Below are positions 41,077 to 49,664 of a DNA stretch of 54,319 nt, in pieces. The DNA comes from Erysipelotrichaceae bacterium (GTDB lineage Bacteria > Bacillota_I > Bacilli_A > Erysipelotrichales > Erysipelotrichaceae), in assembly GCA_017539105.1 (NCBI GenBank), contig JAFYHQ010000045.1, forward strand, positions 1 to 54,319. The letters are read 5' to 3'. The position numbers and the translations under genes were made by a program. Below the pieces are notes generated by a model. The model had not been told where the DNA came from, did no database searches, and saw nothing but the letters and a program-made list of their open reading frames with translations. The first letter of the stretch is position 1. Each line of letters starts with the position of its first letter.

Positions 41077-42965
41077 TGGCTGACACAGGATACAAGCAGC
41101 TTCGCACTTCAAGAGCGAACGATGTGATCGGTACGATCCGTAACACTTTTTCTTATCTTGGCAGAAGATACAAGGGACGTTTCATTCTGGCGATTTTCTT
41201 TATTCTGGCATCATCGATGGCGGGAGTGATCAGTTCCTATCTGTTTACGCCGATCATCAACAACTATATCGTTCCTTATATCGGACAGCAGGATCCTGAT
41301 CTGTCGGGATTCAAGGTGATGCTTCTTCTGATGATGATCGTATACACTTGCGGTCTTTTGTCTTCGTTTGCGTTCTCTAAGCTCATTTCCATCGTTTCTA
41401 CGGGCATTCTGAATGACATGCGCCAGGATCTCTTCCGGGTCATGGAGAAACTGCCTGTCAAGTTTTTTGACACAAGAACGCATGGCGAAGTGATGAACTA
41501 TTACACCAACGATATCGATACGATACGTCCGATGATTGCGGAAGGCCTGCCTACGCTGATTTCTACGATGGTCACACTGGTAGGCTGTTTCACCTTCATG
41601 ACGATCGTGAATGGGAGGCTGACGTTGGTGGTGCTGGGCATGCTGATAATCATGATCATCATCACTTTCGTTCTGGCAAGCAGTTCACGCAAGACCTTTG
41701 CCGGTCTGCAGAAGCAGATCTCCAACATCAACGGCTATGCCCAGGAGATGTTTTCGGGACAGAAGGTCATCAAAGTATTCAATCATGAAAAAGAAACGAT
41801 CAGCGGTTTCAAGGCATACAACGACAAACTCTATGAGTATTCTCTGAAAACGAATGCCTATGCCTCGATGCTGATGCCGATCAATGCGAACCTGTCTTAT
41901 GTCACCTATGCGGTGGTTGCGGTCATCGGCGGAAAGATGTGCATCGAAGGTTCCATGCAGATCGGCGACCTGGCTTCGTTCCTACTGTTTGTCAGACAGT
42001 TTGCCGGACCGATCTCTAACCTGTCTCAGCAGTTCAATGGCATTATGATGTCCCTGGCGGGCGCAGAGAGAGTCTTCGATCTGATGGACAAGGAAGCGGA
42101 ACTCGACTATGGCATCATCGAACTGGTCAACGTGGAAGAAGGCAAGGAAGAATTTGTGGAAACGGATCAGAAGACGGAACGCTGGGCTTGGAAGATTCCG
42201 GTGGAACCGCCGAAGTATATCGAACTGAAAGGGGATATCCGGTTGAATGATGTCACCTTCCGTTACAAGGAAAACAAGGACATCCTGAAACATATCTCTT
42301 TATATGCCAAACCGGGTCAGAAGATCGCATTTGTCGGCAGTACCGGCGCAGGCAAGACGACCATCACCAGCCTAATCAACCGTTTCTATGACGTGGATGA
42401 CCAGGAGGGTATGATCACTTTCGATGGCATTCCGATCAAGGAGATCAGGAAAGACGATCTGAGAAGATCCGTCGGTGTGGTACTACAGGATACGAACCTG
42501 TTCTCGGGTACGATCATGGATAATATCCGTTACGGAAGACTCGATGCGACGGATGAGGAGTGTATCGCGGCAGCCAAGCGCTGTAACGCCGATTCGTTTA
42601 TCGAGAGACTTCCTCACGGGTATGAAACGATGCTGACAGCAAACGGTGCCAATCTTTCCCAGGGGCAGAGGCAGCTGCTGAATATCGCAAGATGCGCGGT
42701 TGCCGATCCTCCGGTCATGGTGCTGGATGAAGCGACTTCTTCGATCGATACGCATACCGAAAAACTGATCGAGAAGGGCATGGATGAACTGATGAAGGGA
42801 AGAACGACTTTTGTCATTGCCCATCGCTTATCTACCGTTCGTAATGCCGATGCGATCATCGTGCTGGAACATGGCGAGATCATCGAACGCGGAACCCATG
42901 AAGACTTATTGAAATTGAAAGGCCGTTACTATCAGCTGTATACAGGAAAGGCGGAACTGGAATAA
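41076..42965 (+). CDS. ABC exporter half-transporter, catalytic-site subunit (pair 2)
   Basis: 629 residues. Six-helix transmembrane domain, then an unusually long linker of about 50 residues rich in Glu and Lys ([18 protein letters not shown]) before the ATPase, where heterodimeric exporters often have an insert. Walker [10 protein letters not shown], Walker B VMVLDEA with catalytic Glu, signature LSQGQRQL and H-loop AHRLST. Together with the preceding protein it forms one consensus and one degenerate ATP site. The stop overlaps ridA by 1 base. Confidence 0.9.
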   Translation: MADTGYKQLRTSRANDVIGTIRNTFSYLGRRYKGRFILAIFFILASSMAGVISSYLFTPIINNYIVPYIGQQDPDLSGFKVMLLLMMIVYTCGLLSSFAFSKLISIVSTGILNDMRQDLFRVMEKLPVKFFDTRTHGEVMNYYTNDIDTIRPMIAEGLPTLISTMVTLVGCFTFMTIVNGRLTLVVLGMLIIMIIITFVLASSSRKTFAGLQKQISNINGYAQEMFSGQKVIKVFNHEKETISGFKAYNDKLYEYSLKTNAYASMLMPINANLSYVTYAVVAVIGGKMCIEGSMQIGDLASFLLFVRQFAGPISNLSQQFNGIMMSLAGAERVFDLMDKEAELDYGIIELVNVEEGKEEFVETDQKTERWAWKIPVEPPKYIELKGDIRLNDVTFRYKENKDILKHISLYAKPGQKIAFVGSTGAGKTTITSLINRFYDVDDQEGMITFDGIPIKEIRKDDLRRSVGVVLQDTNLFSGTIMDNIRYGRLDATDEECIAAAKRCNADSFIERLPHGYETMLTANGANLSQGQRQLLNIARCAVADPPVMVLDEATSSIDTHTEKLIEKGMDELMKGRTTFVIAHRLSTVRNADAIIVLEHGEIIERGTHEDLLKLKGRYYQLYTGKAELE

Positions 42966-43336
42966 TGAAAATAGCAATCGTAAGTGAGAAAGCGCCTGCG
43001 GCGATCGGCCCTTATTCTCAGGCGATCGAAACGGATGGGCTGATCTTCGTATCGGGGCAGCTGCCTGTTGCCGATGGCGTGATGCCGGAGGATATCGCGG
43101 AACAGACAAGGGCTTCTTTGAACAATATCAAAGCAATCCTGGAAGCGGCAGGAAGCGACCTGTCCATGGTTGTTAAGACGACGGTCTTCCTGCAGGATAT
43201 GGGAGATTTCGCGGCCATGAACGAGGTCTATGCTTCTTTCTTTACGGAACCCTATCCGGCAAGAGCGTGCTTCGAGGTGGCAAAACTTCCGAAAGATGCG
43301 AAAGTGGAAATCGAAGCCATTGCAGCGAAGAACTAG
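42965..43336 (+). CDS. ridA: RidA family reactive-imine deaminase
   Basis: 123 residues, the normal length. [11 protein letters not shown] near the N-terminus, VSGQLP, the conserved Arg in [13 protein letters not shown], and Glu in VEIEAIA are the trimer active-site marks. RidA hydrolyses 2-aminoacrylate and similar imines released by PLP enzymes, protecting the cell. It is coupled to the ABC exporter by a 1-base overlap without a strong ribosome site. Confidence 0.94.
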   Translation: MKIAIVSEKAPAAIGPYSQAIETDGLIFVSGQLPVADGVMPEDIAEQTRASLNNIKAILEAAGSDLSMVVKTTVFLQDMGDFAAMNEVYASFFTEPYPARACFEVAKLPKDAKVEIEAIAAKN

Positions 43337-43365
43337 ACAATAAGAAGATCATTGCTTCAAATCAT

Positions 43366-43397
43366 AAAGATACTGCAATCAAAGCAGCATCTTTATT
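43366..43397 (+). terminator. Terminator of the ABC-ridA operon
   Basis: AAAGATACTGC (43366-43376) pairs with GCAGCATCTTT (43384-43394), one A-C mismatch, then a short T-rich tail. Confidence 0.65.
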
Positions 43398-43414
43398 TGT
43401 GCATTATTATTCTG

Positions 43415-43443
43415 TTGACGTATATATAAAGTAATTATAGAAT
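43415..43443 (+). promoter_or_regulatory. Promoter of the brnT-brnA module
   Basis: -35 TTGACG (43415-43420), 17-bp spacer, -10 TAGAAT (43438-43443). The predicted leader is only 6-7 bases. Confidence 0.7.
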
Positions 43444-43456
43444 ATAGCTGTAGAAC

Positions 43457-43777
43457 ATGATTATATATCGCTTTGAATGGGACGAACAGAAAAATAGAAG
43501 CAATATAAAGAAGCATGGAGTTTCTTTCGAAGAAGCGTCTACCGTATTTTATGATGAATATGCCATAATGTATGATGATCCTCTTCATTCGAAAGAAGAA
43601 GAAAGATTCTTACTGTTGGGAATGAGCTAGAGCGCAAATCTATGTCTCGTATGTCATTGTTTCCGTCAATCCGATAGAGTGATCAGAATCATTTCTGCCA
43701 GAAAAGCGACTAAAAATGAAACGAAAGAATATGTGGAATACACAAAATATGGAGGAAACAGGTATGTTGGAGGATGA
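43457..43777 (+). pseudogene. brnT: BrnT-type toxin gene interrupted by an in-frame TAG
   Basis: The frame from ATG 43457 to TGA 43775-43777 has one internal TAG at 43628-43630 (codon 58). The first part, EWDEQKNRSNIKKHGVSFEEA and ERFLLLGMS, and the part after the stop, VIRIISARKATKNETKEY, are the two diagnostic segments of BrnT ribonuclease toxins. So the protein is split, and the RIISARKAT catalytic segment is lost unless the stop is read through. BrnT is an RNase held in check by BrnA. The region is AT-rich, as is common for such modules. Confidence 0.8.
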
Positions 43778-43994
43778 TATGCTTGAAGAATACGATCTTA
43801 AAAGTCTGAATCCCAGACCGAATCCGTATGCAAAGAAACTGAAAAAACAGATTTCAATCAAGATCGATCTTAACACCATTGACTATTTCAAGAATCAGGC
43901 GATGATCGTTGGCGTTCCTTATCAGACACTGATCAATCTGTATCTCGCGGATTGCGCCAAGAACGAAAGAAAACTGGAACTGAATTGGAAATAG
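43764..43994 (+). CDS. brnA: BrnA/CopG-like antitoxin
   Basis: 76 residues from ATG 43764, chosen because GGAGG (43751-43755) lies 8 bases upstream; earlier in-frame ATGs at 43716 and 43749 lie in the toxin frame. A ribbon-helix-helix pattern is clear: KKQISIKIDLNTIDYFKNQA is the DNA-binding strand and first helix, and GVPYQTLINLYLADC the second. BrnA neutralises BrnT and represses the shared promoter. The antitoxin is intact although the toxin is interrupted, and starts 14 bases before the toxin stop. Confidence 0.8.
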   Translation: MLEDDMLEEYDLKSLNPRPNPYAKKLKKQISIKIDLNTIDYFKNQAMIVGVPYQTLINLYLADCAKNERKLELNWK

Positions 43995-44016
43995 GGGATC
44001 ATTCGATTCATAATGT

Positions 44017-44038
44017 CTGCTGAATAAGCAGTCTTTTT
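44017..44038 (+). terminator. Weak terminator after brnA
   Basis: CTGCT (44017-44021), loop GAATA, AGCAG (44027-44031), followed by TCTTTTTAT. Only five base pairs. Confidence 0.45.
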
Positions 44039-44065
44039 ATATAAATCGTTATCATTACGGAATAG

Positions 44066-44093
44066 TTGACTTCCTTTTTTCACCACCTATAAT
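44066..44093 (+). promoter_or_regulatory. Promoter of the patatin-like gene
   Basis: -35 TTGACT (44066-44071), 16-bp spacer, -10 TATAAT (44088-44093). The leader is about 12 bases and lacks a clear Shine-Dalgarno. Confidence 0.7.
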
Positions 44094-44111
44094 TGATAAT
44101 GGTAAAAAGAT

Positions 44112-44954
44112 ATGTATAAAACAGCACTGGTACTGGAAGGCGGAGGACTGAGAGGGATCTTCACCGCAGGAGTCGTAGATTGCTTGCTTGACAACAAGAT
44201 CTTTTTTGATTACGTCATCGGAGTCAGTGCCGGCGCCTGCAACATGTTCGCATATATCGGGGAACAGAAACGCTACATCAAGAAATGCATGATTCAGAAG
44301 AATCCGTTCGAATCGTTCTATGGCGTTCCGCAGGCGATCGAATCGCATCGTCTGGTCGATCTGGATAAGGTGTTTGACGAGTATACGGAAAGCTATGGTT
44401 TCGATTTCGACCGTTTTATCAGCAGCAGAACCAAATGGGAAATGGTCGTCTCCAATATGCGTACGGGACAGGCCGAGTATCTGCATTCCGACGATATCGA
44501 ACGGGCCAAGCTGATCGGTAAAGCATCCTGCAGTCTGCCGATCATTACACCTCCTGTGAAGATCGATGATGATATGTATCTGGATGGCGGGATCCTTGAT
44601 TCCATTCCTGTACAAAGGGCTCTGGATCTGGGCTATGACCGTATCCTGGTCGTACTGACGCGTAAGAAAGGCAACTTTTCTTCGCTCAAAGAAGCGACGA
44701 AGCTGATCTTCTCGCGGCTTTACGCGGACTATCCCACATTCCTGGAAAAGGCCTTCCAGCGGGGAGTGAAATACCGGGAAGAAGTCGCGCTGTGCGAAAA
44801 ACTGGAAGCGGAAGACAAAGCCATCATCATAAGACCGACCATGCAGGAAGTGGGCCGTCTTGAATCCGATGAAGATGCGCTGTCCATGTCTTATTACCAT
44901 GGCTATACGAAAACCAAAGAGTATATCGCTCAACTGAAACAATGGTTTGTATAA
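44112..44954 (+). CDS. Patatin-like phospholipase
   Basis: 280 residues. Oxyanion loop GGGLRGIFTAGV at the N-terminus, nucleophile GVSAGACN (G-x-S-x-G) and Asp in DGGILDSIP form the Ser-Asp dyad. The group is the YjjU/YchK-like bacterial patatins, acyl hydrolases of lipids. No signal peptide. The stop TAA lies inside the TATAAT of the next gene's promoter. Natural substrate unknown. Confidence 0.9.
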   Translation: MYKTALVLEGGGLRGIFTAGVVDCLLDNKIFFDYVIGVSAGACNMFAYIGEQKRYIKKCMIQKNPFESFYGVPQAIESHRLVDLDKVFDEYTESYGFDFDRFISSRTKWEMVVSNMRTGQAEYLHSDDIERAKLIGKASCSLPIITPPVKIDDDMYLDGGILDSIPVQRALDLGYDRILVVLTRKKGNFSSLKEATKLIFSRLYADYPTFLEKAFQRGVKYREEVALCEKLEAEDKAIIIRPTMQEVGRLESDEDALSMSYYHGYTKTKEYIAQLKQWFV

Positions 44955-44955
44955 T
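44950..44955 (+). promoter_or_regulatory. -10 box of pyk
   Basis: TATAAT at 44950-44955, containing the patatin stop. No good -35. GGGAGGG follows as a strong ribosome site. Confidence 0.5.
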
Positions 44956-44976
44956 AGTAAAGGGAGGGTTTGTTTT

Positions 44977-46389
44977 ATGAAACAGACAAAGATCATCTGT
45001 ACCCTTGGTCCATCTTCTCAGGATTATGATACGATCCTGAAAATGGCTCAGGCAGGCATGAATATCGTTCGTTTGAATTTTTCTCATGGAACGCATGACG
45101 AACATAAAGAAAGGATCGATCTGGTCCGGAAAGTAGAAAAAGAAAACGGTGTCAATCTGGGGATCATGCTGGATACGAAAGGTCCGGAGATCCGTTTAGG
45201 GAATTTCGTCAATGACACGGAAACCTATCAGAAAGGCGAGATCGTTACAATACAGAAAGAAGATATCGAAGGAACGCATGACCGTTTCACGATACAGTGC
45301 AAGGAACTGTTTGATGATATCAAGGCCGATGATTTCATTCTGGTCAATGACGGAAAACAGAAACTGACGGTATTGGAGAATGACGGAAACGAGATGAAGT
45401 GCAGGGTCGAGGTCAATGGCACTCTGGCTTCCCGTAAGGGCTGCAACGTGCCTGGCGTCAAATTGTCGATGCCTTTCATTTCATTGAAAGATGATGAGGA
45501 TATCCGTTTCGGCTGCAACAATGATGTCGACTTTATCGCCGCTTCTTTCGTCAGAAGAGCGGAAGATGTCATGGCAATCAGAAGGATCATCACCGAAATG
45601 GGAAAGCCGAAGATCCAGATCGTTGCCAAGATCGAGAACCAGGAAGGTTTCGATAATCTGGATGAGATCCTGGAAGTAGCGGATGGCATCATGGTTGCCA
45701 GAGGCGATCTCGGAGTCGAGATTGAAACAGCTTATGTGCCGATCTATCAGAAAAAGATCATCGAGAAGTCCAATCAGAAGGGCAAGGCTGTCATTACCGC
45801 GACGCATATGCTGGATTCGATGACGAATAATCCGCGCTGTACCAGAGCGGAAGCGGCCGATGTTTCCAATGCGGTACTGGACGGTTCCGACGCGGTCATG
45901 CTTTCGGCAGAAACGGCAGCAGGAGAGTATCCGGTGGAAGCGGTTCAGACGATGGCCAAGATCGCGGAAGCAACGGAAAAGATCATTCCTTACAGAGAGA
46001 ATCTGGACCATGCCCGTCACACCAACAACAATACCATCCAGGATGCGATCGGTATCGCGATTGCCGATGCGACCCTGACTCTGGATATTGCAGCGATCGT
46101 GGTCTTCACCCAGGGCGGCACCACAGCGAGAAGGATCTCCAAGTACCGTCCGCCTGTACCGATTTTCGCGGTCACATTCACGAAATCGACGCAGGGCAAG
46201 CTGGAACTTTACTGGGGCGTCAAGCCGATCTTCTCTTATGTGCAGAACGATCTGACCAACGACGACGAACTTGCTTCCAGCGTGGTGAAATCCTATGGCA
46301 TCAAACCGGGTTCGCAGATCATTCTGTCTGCCGGCTATCCGACCGGAGAAGGCAGCGCGAACTTCATGAAGATCATTACGGTAAAATAA
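44977..46389 (+). CDS. pyk: Pyruvate kinase
   Basis: 470 residues from ATG 44977, behind GGGAGGG. It makes pyruvate and ATP from phosphoenolpyruvate, the last step of glycolysis. Marks: KIICTLGPSSQ, NIVRLNFSHG, GIMLDTKGPEIR, the active Lys in IVAKIENQEGFDN, and MVARGDLGVE. The usual ATQMLESM reads ATHMLDSM. Regulatory C domain is present (VVFTQGGTTARRISKYRPP), but the extra PEP-utiliser-like domain of Bacillus and Clostridium enzymes is absent. Monocistronic with a UUCG terminator. Confidence 0.96.
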   Translation: MKQTKIICTLGPSSQDYDTILKMAQAGMNIVRLNFSHGTHDEHKERIDLVRKVEKENGVNLGIMLDTKGPEIRLGNFVNDTETYQKGEIVTIQKEDIEGTHDRFTIQCKELFDDIKADDFILVNDGKQKLTVLENDGNEMKCRVEVNGTLASRKGCNVPGVKLSMPFISLKDDEDIRFGCNNDVDFIAASFVRRAEDVMAIRRIITEMGKPKIQIVAKIENQEGFDNLDEILEVADGIMVARGDLGVEIETAYVPIYQKKIIEKSNQKGKAVITATHMLDSMTNNPRCTRAEAADVSNAVLDGSDAVMLSAETAAGEYPVEAVQTMAKIAEATEKIIPYRENLDHARHTNNNTIQDAIGIAIADATLTLDIAAIVVFTQGGTTARRISKYRPPVPIFAVTFTKSTQGKLELYWGVKPIFSYVQNDLTNDDELASSVVKSYGIKPGSQIILSAGYPTGEGSANFMKIITVK

Positions 46390-46394
46390 CAAAG

Positions 46395-46422
46395 AAAAAG
46401 TTATGCTTCGGCATAACTTTTT
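46395..46422. terminator. Bidirectional UUCG terminator of pyk and the nucleoside hydrolase gene
   Basis: AAAAAGTTATGC (46395-46406), TTCG tetraloop, GCATAACTTTTT (46411-46422). The stop codon of the minus-strand hydrolase (46403-46401) is within the stem. Confidence 0.88.
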
Positions 46423-47393
46423 AACAGGTCAAGTAAGAGCTGATGCGTTCTATCTGTATCCATCCGGTAGATGATATCGACCTTGGAATGAATCTCATCG
46501 AACCCTCTGCGGTCGCAGATCAGCGCGCCATCGGCCATGCCTCCGCTGCAGTCGACATGTGCCAGTTCATTGCGCATCTCGACGATCATGCTTTCATCCA
46601 GCATTGCCGCGACAGCTGCGTAGTCATACATGCAGTCGGAATCGACCCAGTCTCCGAAAAGGATCTTTTCTCGTGCGATGAATTCGCTGATCTCGTTGCG
46701 GATGAAATGAGATACCTTGTTATCGATGGCAGCGATCTTGATGATTTCATTTGCGTCATACATCGCTCCGGACTCGCATCCTTCCAACGGATTCAGTACG
46801 ACATGCGCTCCGCAGTTCAATACGATTTCCGCGGCTTCGGGATCATCGTAGAAATTCGCTTCCGCAATCGGGGTGCGGTTTCCCTTGAACAAACCTCCGC
46901 CCATAATATAGATCGTATCGATATGTTCAGCGATATCCGGAGCCATGGTCAACGCAACTCCGAGGTTCGTCAACGGACCGACCGCGCAGATGTTTATCGT
47001 TTCTTTGGCATTCCTTAAGGTATCCACCAGATAGCTGCAGGCATGCATATCTTCAAAAGTTCTCGTTGTTTCCGGAAGAGGCAGGATCGGCTCATGGATC
47101 ATGATGACTTCGCCATCGACTTCCTTGCGTATCGTTTCCTGTATCGTATTGGCGTTTCTTCCTTTGAACAGATGCCTCACCATCGGCTGTCCGCATCCCT
47201 TGTAGACAGGAATGTCTTTATTCAGAAAAGACACAAGACGCAGAGCGTTTTCCGTCGTATTGCAAACCGGCTGGTTGCCATGCGTGGCAGTGATGCCGAT
47301 CACTTCGAAACGATCCGACAGCAGCAGTGCGGTCAGGGCTACGGCATCATCGGAACCGATATCCGTGTCAAAGATTACTTTTTTTCTTTCCAT
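46401..47393 (-). CDS. Inosine-uridine preferring nucleoside hydrolase family protein
   Basis: 330 residues from ATG 47393; GTG 47402 is in frame but forms part of the AAGGTG ribosome site. The calcium-binding N-terminus is DTDIGSDDAVAL, typical of the family (D-x-D-x-x-x-D-D). AVGPLTNLG, IMGGG, EANFYDDPEAA and a C-terminal DSDCMYDYAAV complete the active site; the usual catalytic His region is weakly conserved. It splits ribonucleosides into base and ribose. It is divergent from the nucleoside salvage operon, sharing its regulatory region. Confidence 0.9.
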   Translation of the reverse strand: MERKKVIFDTDIGSDDAVALTALLLSDRFEVIGITATHGNQPVCNTTENALRLVSFLNKDIPVYKGCGQPMVRHLFKGRNANTIQETIRKEVDGEVIMIHEPILPLPETTRTFEDMHACSYLVDTLRNAKETINICAVGPLTNLGVALTMAPDIAEHIDTIYIMGGGLFKGNRTPIAEANFYDDPEAAEIVLNCGAHVVLNPLEGCESGAMYDANEIIKIAAIDNKVSHFIRNEISEFIAREKILFGDWVDSDCMYDYAAVAAMLDESMIVEMRNELAHVDCSGGMADGALICDRRGFDEIHSKVDIIYRMDTDRTHQLLLDLLKSYAEA

Positions 47394-47411
47394 ATTTTTC
47401 ACCTTAAGTAC

Positions 47412-47439
47412 AGTATAACATTAATTATTGTGCTAAAAT
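47412..47439. promoter_or_regulatory. Divergent extended -10 boxes of the nucleoside genes
   Basis: Minus strand TGTTATACT (47420-47412) for the hydrolase; plus strand TGCTAAAAT (47431-47439) for the amidohydrolase operon. The boxes point away from each other 10 bases apart, without clear -35 elements. Confidence 0.6.
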
Positions 47440-47449
47440 GAAATCAGAA

Positions 47450-47532
47450 ATGACCGCCTGCGAACCAGGTGTAAAATTATTCAAAGCAAACAGAAAGTTG
47501 CCCGGTCTCATTTTATGGATACGGGCAATTTT
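47450..47532 (+). promoter_or_regulatory. Structured leader of the amidohydrolase operon, candidate riboswitch/attenuator
   Basis: Helix P1: ATGACCG (47450-47456) with CGG-TC-TCAT (47503-47511), 7 pairs and a 2-base bulge. Inside it, P2: CCTG (47457-47460), loop CGAAC, CAGG (47466-47469). A competing hairpin pairs AAAGTTGCCCG (47494-47504) with CGGGCAATTTT (47522-47532) and resembles an intrinsic terminator, though with only four T. P1 and this hairpin share bases 47503-47504, so they exclude each other. I cannot match it to a known riboswitch class. Confidence 0.5.
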
Positions 47533-47547
47533 GCTAAAGGAGAATGT

Positions 47548-48864
47548 ATGAAATATCTCATTAAGAATGCCGATCTGGTCGATATGGATGATCTGACAAC
47601 CGGGACAACGGATATCCTGATCGAAGGAAACCGTATTTCAAAGATCGGGAAAGATCTTCCAGCATCAGATTGTGAAGTGATCGACGCCCAGGGAATGCTG
47701 GCGCTGCCCGGTTTCATCGACTGCCATACGCATATGGCACAGTCGTTCATCAAGGGGCCGCTGGATGATATGCCGATCACAGACTGGCTGGTCAAGCTCT
47801 TTACGATCGATGCGAAGATGGATGAAGAGATCTACTACTATGCGACCCTGCTAGGCTGTCTGGAATCCTTGCGTTTCGGTACGACCTGCATCAACGAGAT
47901 GGGCGATGATCTGCATATCCCTGAACAGGTAAAAGCGATCGCCGATGCGGGGATCCGGGCGACTTATGGCGTGAGTACGACGGACGTTCCGGAGAATGAC
48001 GCGACACCGATATTGAGTATCGAAGAAGCTCTGGCTTATCATCAGCAGGTATTGGATACTGTCAGTAAAGAAGGAAACGGACTGATCAAAGCATCGGTTG
48101 CTCCGGCAGGATTGCCTGCGGTCAGCGCCGAACTGGCCAGGGCCTGCAAGAAGTTTGCGGATGATCATGGCCTGATCTATCATACCCATTTAGGGGAAGG
48201 AAAACATGAAACGGAGAATGTTGCCAGGACCTACGGTCTCAATGGCGAAGCGGAAGCTTTGGCTGAGATCGGAGTTCTGGATAAGAATGTCCTGCTGGCG
48301 CATTCGATCTGGCTGACGGATCATGAGATCGATCTGATCAAGGAATACGGAGCTTATCCGGTCCATTGTCCGAATACGAATCTGAAGATTTCGGATGGCG
48401 TTCCGAAAATCGCGCAGATGCTGGAAAAAGGCATTCCTGTGACAATCGGCTGCGATGGGGAAGCAAGTTCTTCCAACCGGGACATGATCCGGGAAGCGCG
48501 TTGCGGAGCTTATCTGCAGAAAGGCGTGACTCTGGATCCGACCGTCATGGATGCATCGACGGTACTGAAGATGATGACAATCAATGGTGCAAAGGCTTTG
48601 GGTTACGATGATCTCGGCCTGATCAAGGAAGGATATCAGGCGGATCTCATTCTTGTGGATATGTCCAATGATCTGGGTCTGACCGATCTGCAGCATCGTG
48701 TCAGCAATCTGATCTACTGTGCCGATGGCCATGCGGTTGATACCGTATTCGTGAATGGCGTTTTGAAACTGAGAAATAAGAAACTGGTTGATTTTGATGA
48801 AAAAGAGATCATCGATAAATGCAATAAACTGATCAGCAAGCTGAATAAGGCGGTGGGAGAATGA
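47548..48864 (+). CDS. Amidohydrolase, MTA/SAH/adenosine deaminase-like
   Basis: 438 residues from ATG 47548 (AAGGAG upstream). Metal-dependent amidohydrolase fold: H-x-H at 60-62 in GFIDCHTHMAQSF, His in IYHTHLGEGKHET, His in LLAHSIWL, and Asp in IGCDGEASSSN. These align with methylthioadenosine/S-adenosylhomocysteine deaminases and related cytosine or guanine deaminases. The usual T-D-G-x-A-S-N-N segment is C-D-G-E-A-S-S-S-N. Its place in a nucleoside operon supports deamination of a nucleoside or base, but the exact substrate is open. Overlaps uridine phosphorylase by 4 bases. Confidence 0.85.
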   Translation: MKYLIKNADLVDMDDLTTGTTDILIEGNRISKIGKDLPASDCEVIDAQGMLALPGFIDCHTHMAQSFIKGPLDDMPITDWLVKLFTIDAKMDEEIYYYATLLGCLESLRFGTTCINEMGDDLHIPEQVKAIADAGIRATYGVSTTDVPENDATPILSIEEALAYHQQVLDTVSKEGNGLIKASVAPAGLPAVSAELARACKKFADDHGLIYHTHLGEGKHETENVARTYGLNGEAEALAEIGVLDKNVLLAHSIWLTDHEIDLIKEYGAYPVHCPNTNLKISDGVPKIAQMLEKGIPVTIGCDGEASSSNRDMIREARCGAYLQKGVTLDPTVMDASTVLKMMTINGAKALGYDDLGLIKEGYQADLILVDMSNDLGLTDLQHRVSNLIYCADGHAVDTVFVNGVLKLRNKKLVDFDEKEIIDKCNKLISKLNKAVGE

Positions 48865-49664
48865 AATATCAGAGCGCAAAACTGTTGAATGCCGAAGGAA
48901 AGATGTGGCACATCGGTCTGGATGAGAACGACTGCGGGAAGCACTTCATCCTGCCTGGCGATCCCGCCAGATGCAAGATGATCGCTTCTTATTTCGATGA
49001 ATCGCGTTTTATCGGAGAATCCAGAGGGAATCCGACTTATACAGGCACATATCATGGCGTGCCCGTTTCGACGATGTGTACGGGCATGGGTTCGATGGCG
49101 GTCGCTGTCTGTGTCGAGGAACTGAAGCATCTCGGAGTGAAGACGATGATTCGTATGGGCACCAGCGGAAGCCTGCAGCCGAATATCCCGGATGGTTCTT
49201 TTGTGATCGCCACAGGAGCGGTAAGGGGCGAAGGCGCTACCAAGGAATACACTCCTGAAGAATATCCTGCAATCGCGGATCTTGATGTGGTGTACTGTCT
49301 GAGGCAGGCTGCTAGGGAATATGGCGTCGAACCATATGTGGGAATCGTAAGAAGCCATGACGCTTTCTATATGGAATCACCTGGCGCGCATGAAGGTTAT
49401 CTTGATCGGATCAGACCTTGGACGGATGCAGGCGTACTGGCTGTGGAAAACGAGTCGGCCGCATTGTTTACGGTATCTTCTTTATTAGGCGGAATACGCT
49501 CAGGGACTATTCTTCTGGCAGGGGGCTATCTGGGAGACCATTACGGCACCATGACCACCGCAAACGATGTCGATTATCCGGCACGGGTGGAACTGATGAC
49601 GAAGATCACCTTACGAGCGATCGAACTGATCGATCAGCTGGAAGATCTGAAGGATGTCCGATAA
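48861..49664 (+). CDS. udp: Uridine phosphorylase family nucleoside phosphorylase
   Basis: 267 residues, PNP/UDP superfamily. FILPGDPARCKMIA carries the phosphate-binding Gly-Asp-Pro, GMGSMAVAVCVEEL and IRMGTSGSL the core, and ENESAALFTVSSLLG the ribose-binding Glu (the usual Met-Glu reads Asn-Glu-Ser). It cleaves uridine, or a related nucleoside, with phosphate to base and ribose 1-phosphate. The altered nucleoside loop leaves base preference uncertain. Coupled to both neighbours (ATGA and TAATG overlaps). Confidence 0.88.
   Translation: MKYQSAKLLNAEGKMWHIGLDENDCGKHFILPGDPARCKMIASYFDESRFIGESRGNPTYTGTYHGVPVSTMCTGMGSMAVAVCVEELKHLGVKTMIRMGTSGSLQPNIPDGSFVIATGAVRGEGATKEYTPEEYPAIADLDVVYCLRQAAREYGVEPYVGIVRSHDAFYMESPGAHEGYLDRIRPWTDAGVLAVENESAALFTVSSLLGGIRSGTILLAGGYLGDHYGTMTTANDVDYPARVELMTKITLRAIELIDQLEDLKDVR

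Noticed and set aside
28254-43630. Reassignment of TAG to an amino acid, suggested by two genes with isolated internal TAG codons
   Set aside because: TAG is the normal final stop of secA, the cold-shock gene, psuK, gpx and the SLH gene, so general recoding is unlikely. Local readthrough cannot be excluded.
47450-47532. Assignment of the leader to a known purine, preQ1, SAM, THF or ZTP riboswitch
   Set aside because: The conserved core bases of these classes, as I recall them, are not present in the right order.
49418-49663. N-terminal extension of the YczE-like membrane protein
   Set aside because: It overlaps the uridine phosphorylase in another frame and has Arg/Gly-rich low-quality sequence; ATG 49664 at TAATG is the natural start.
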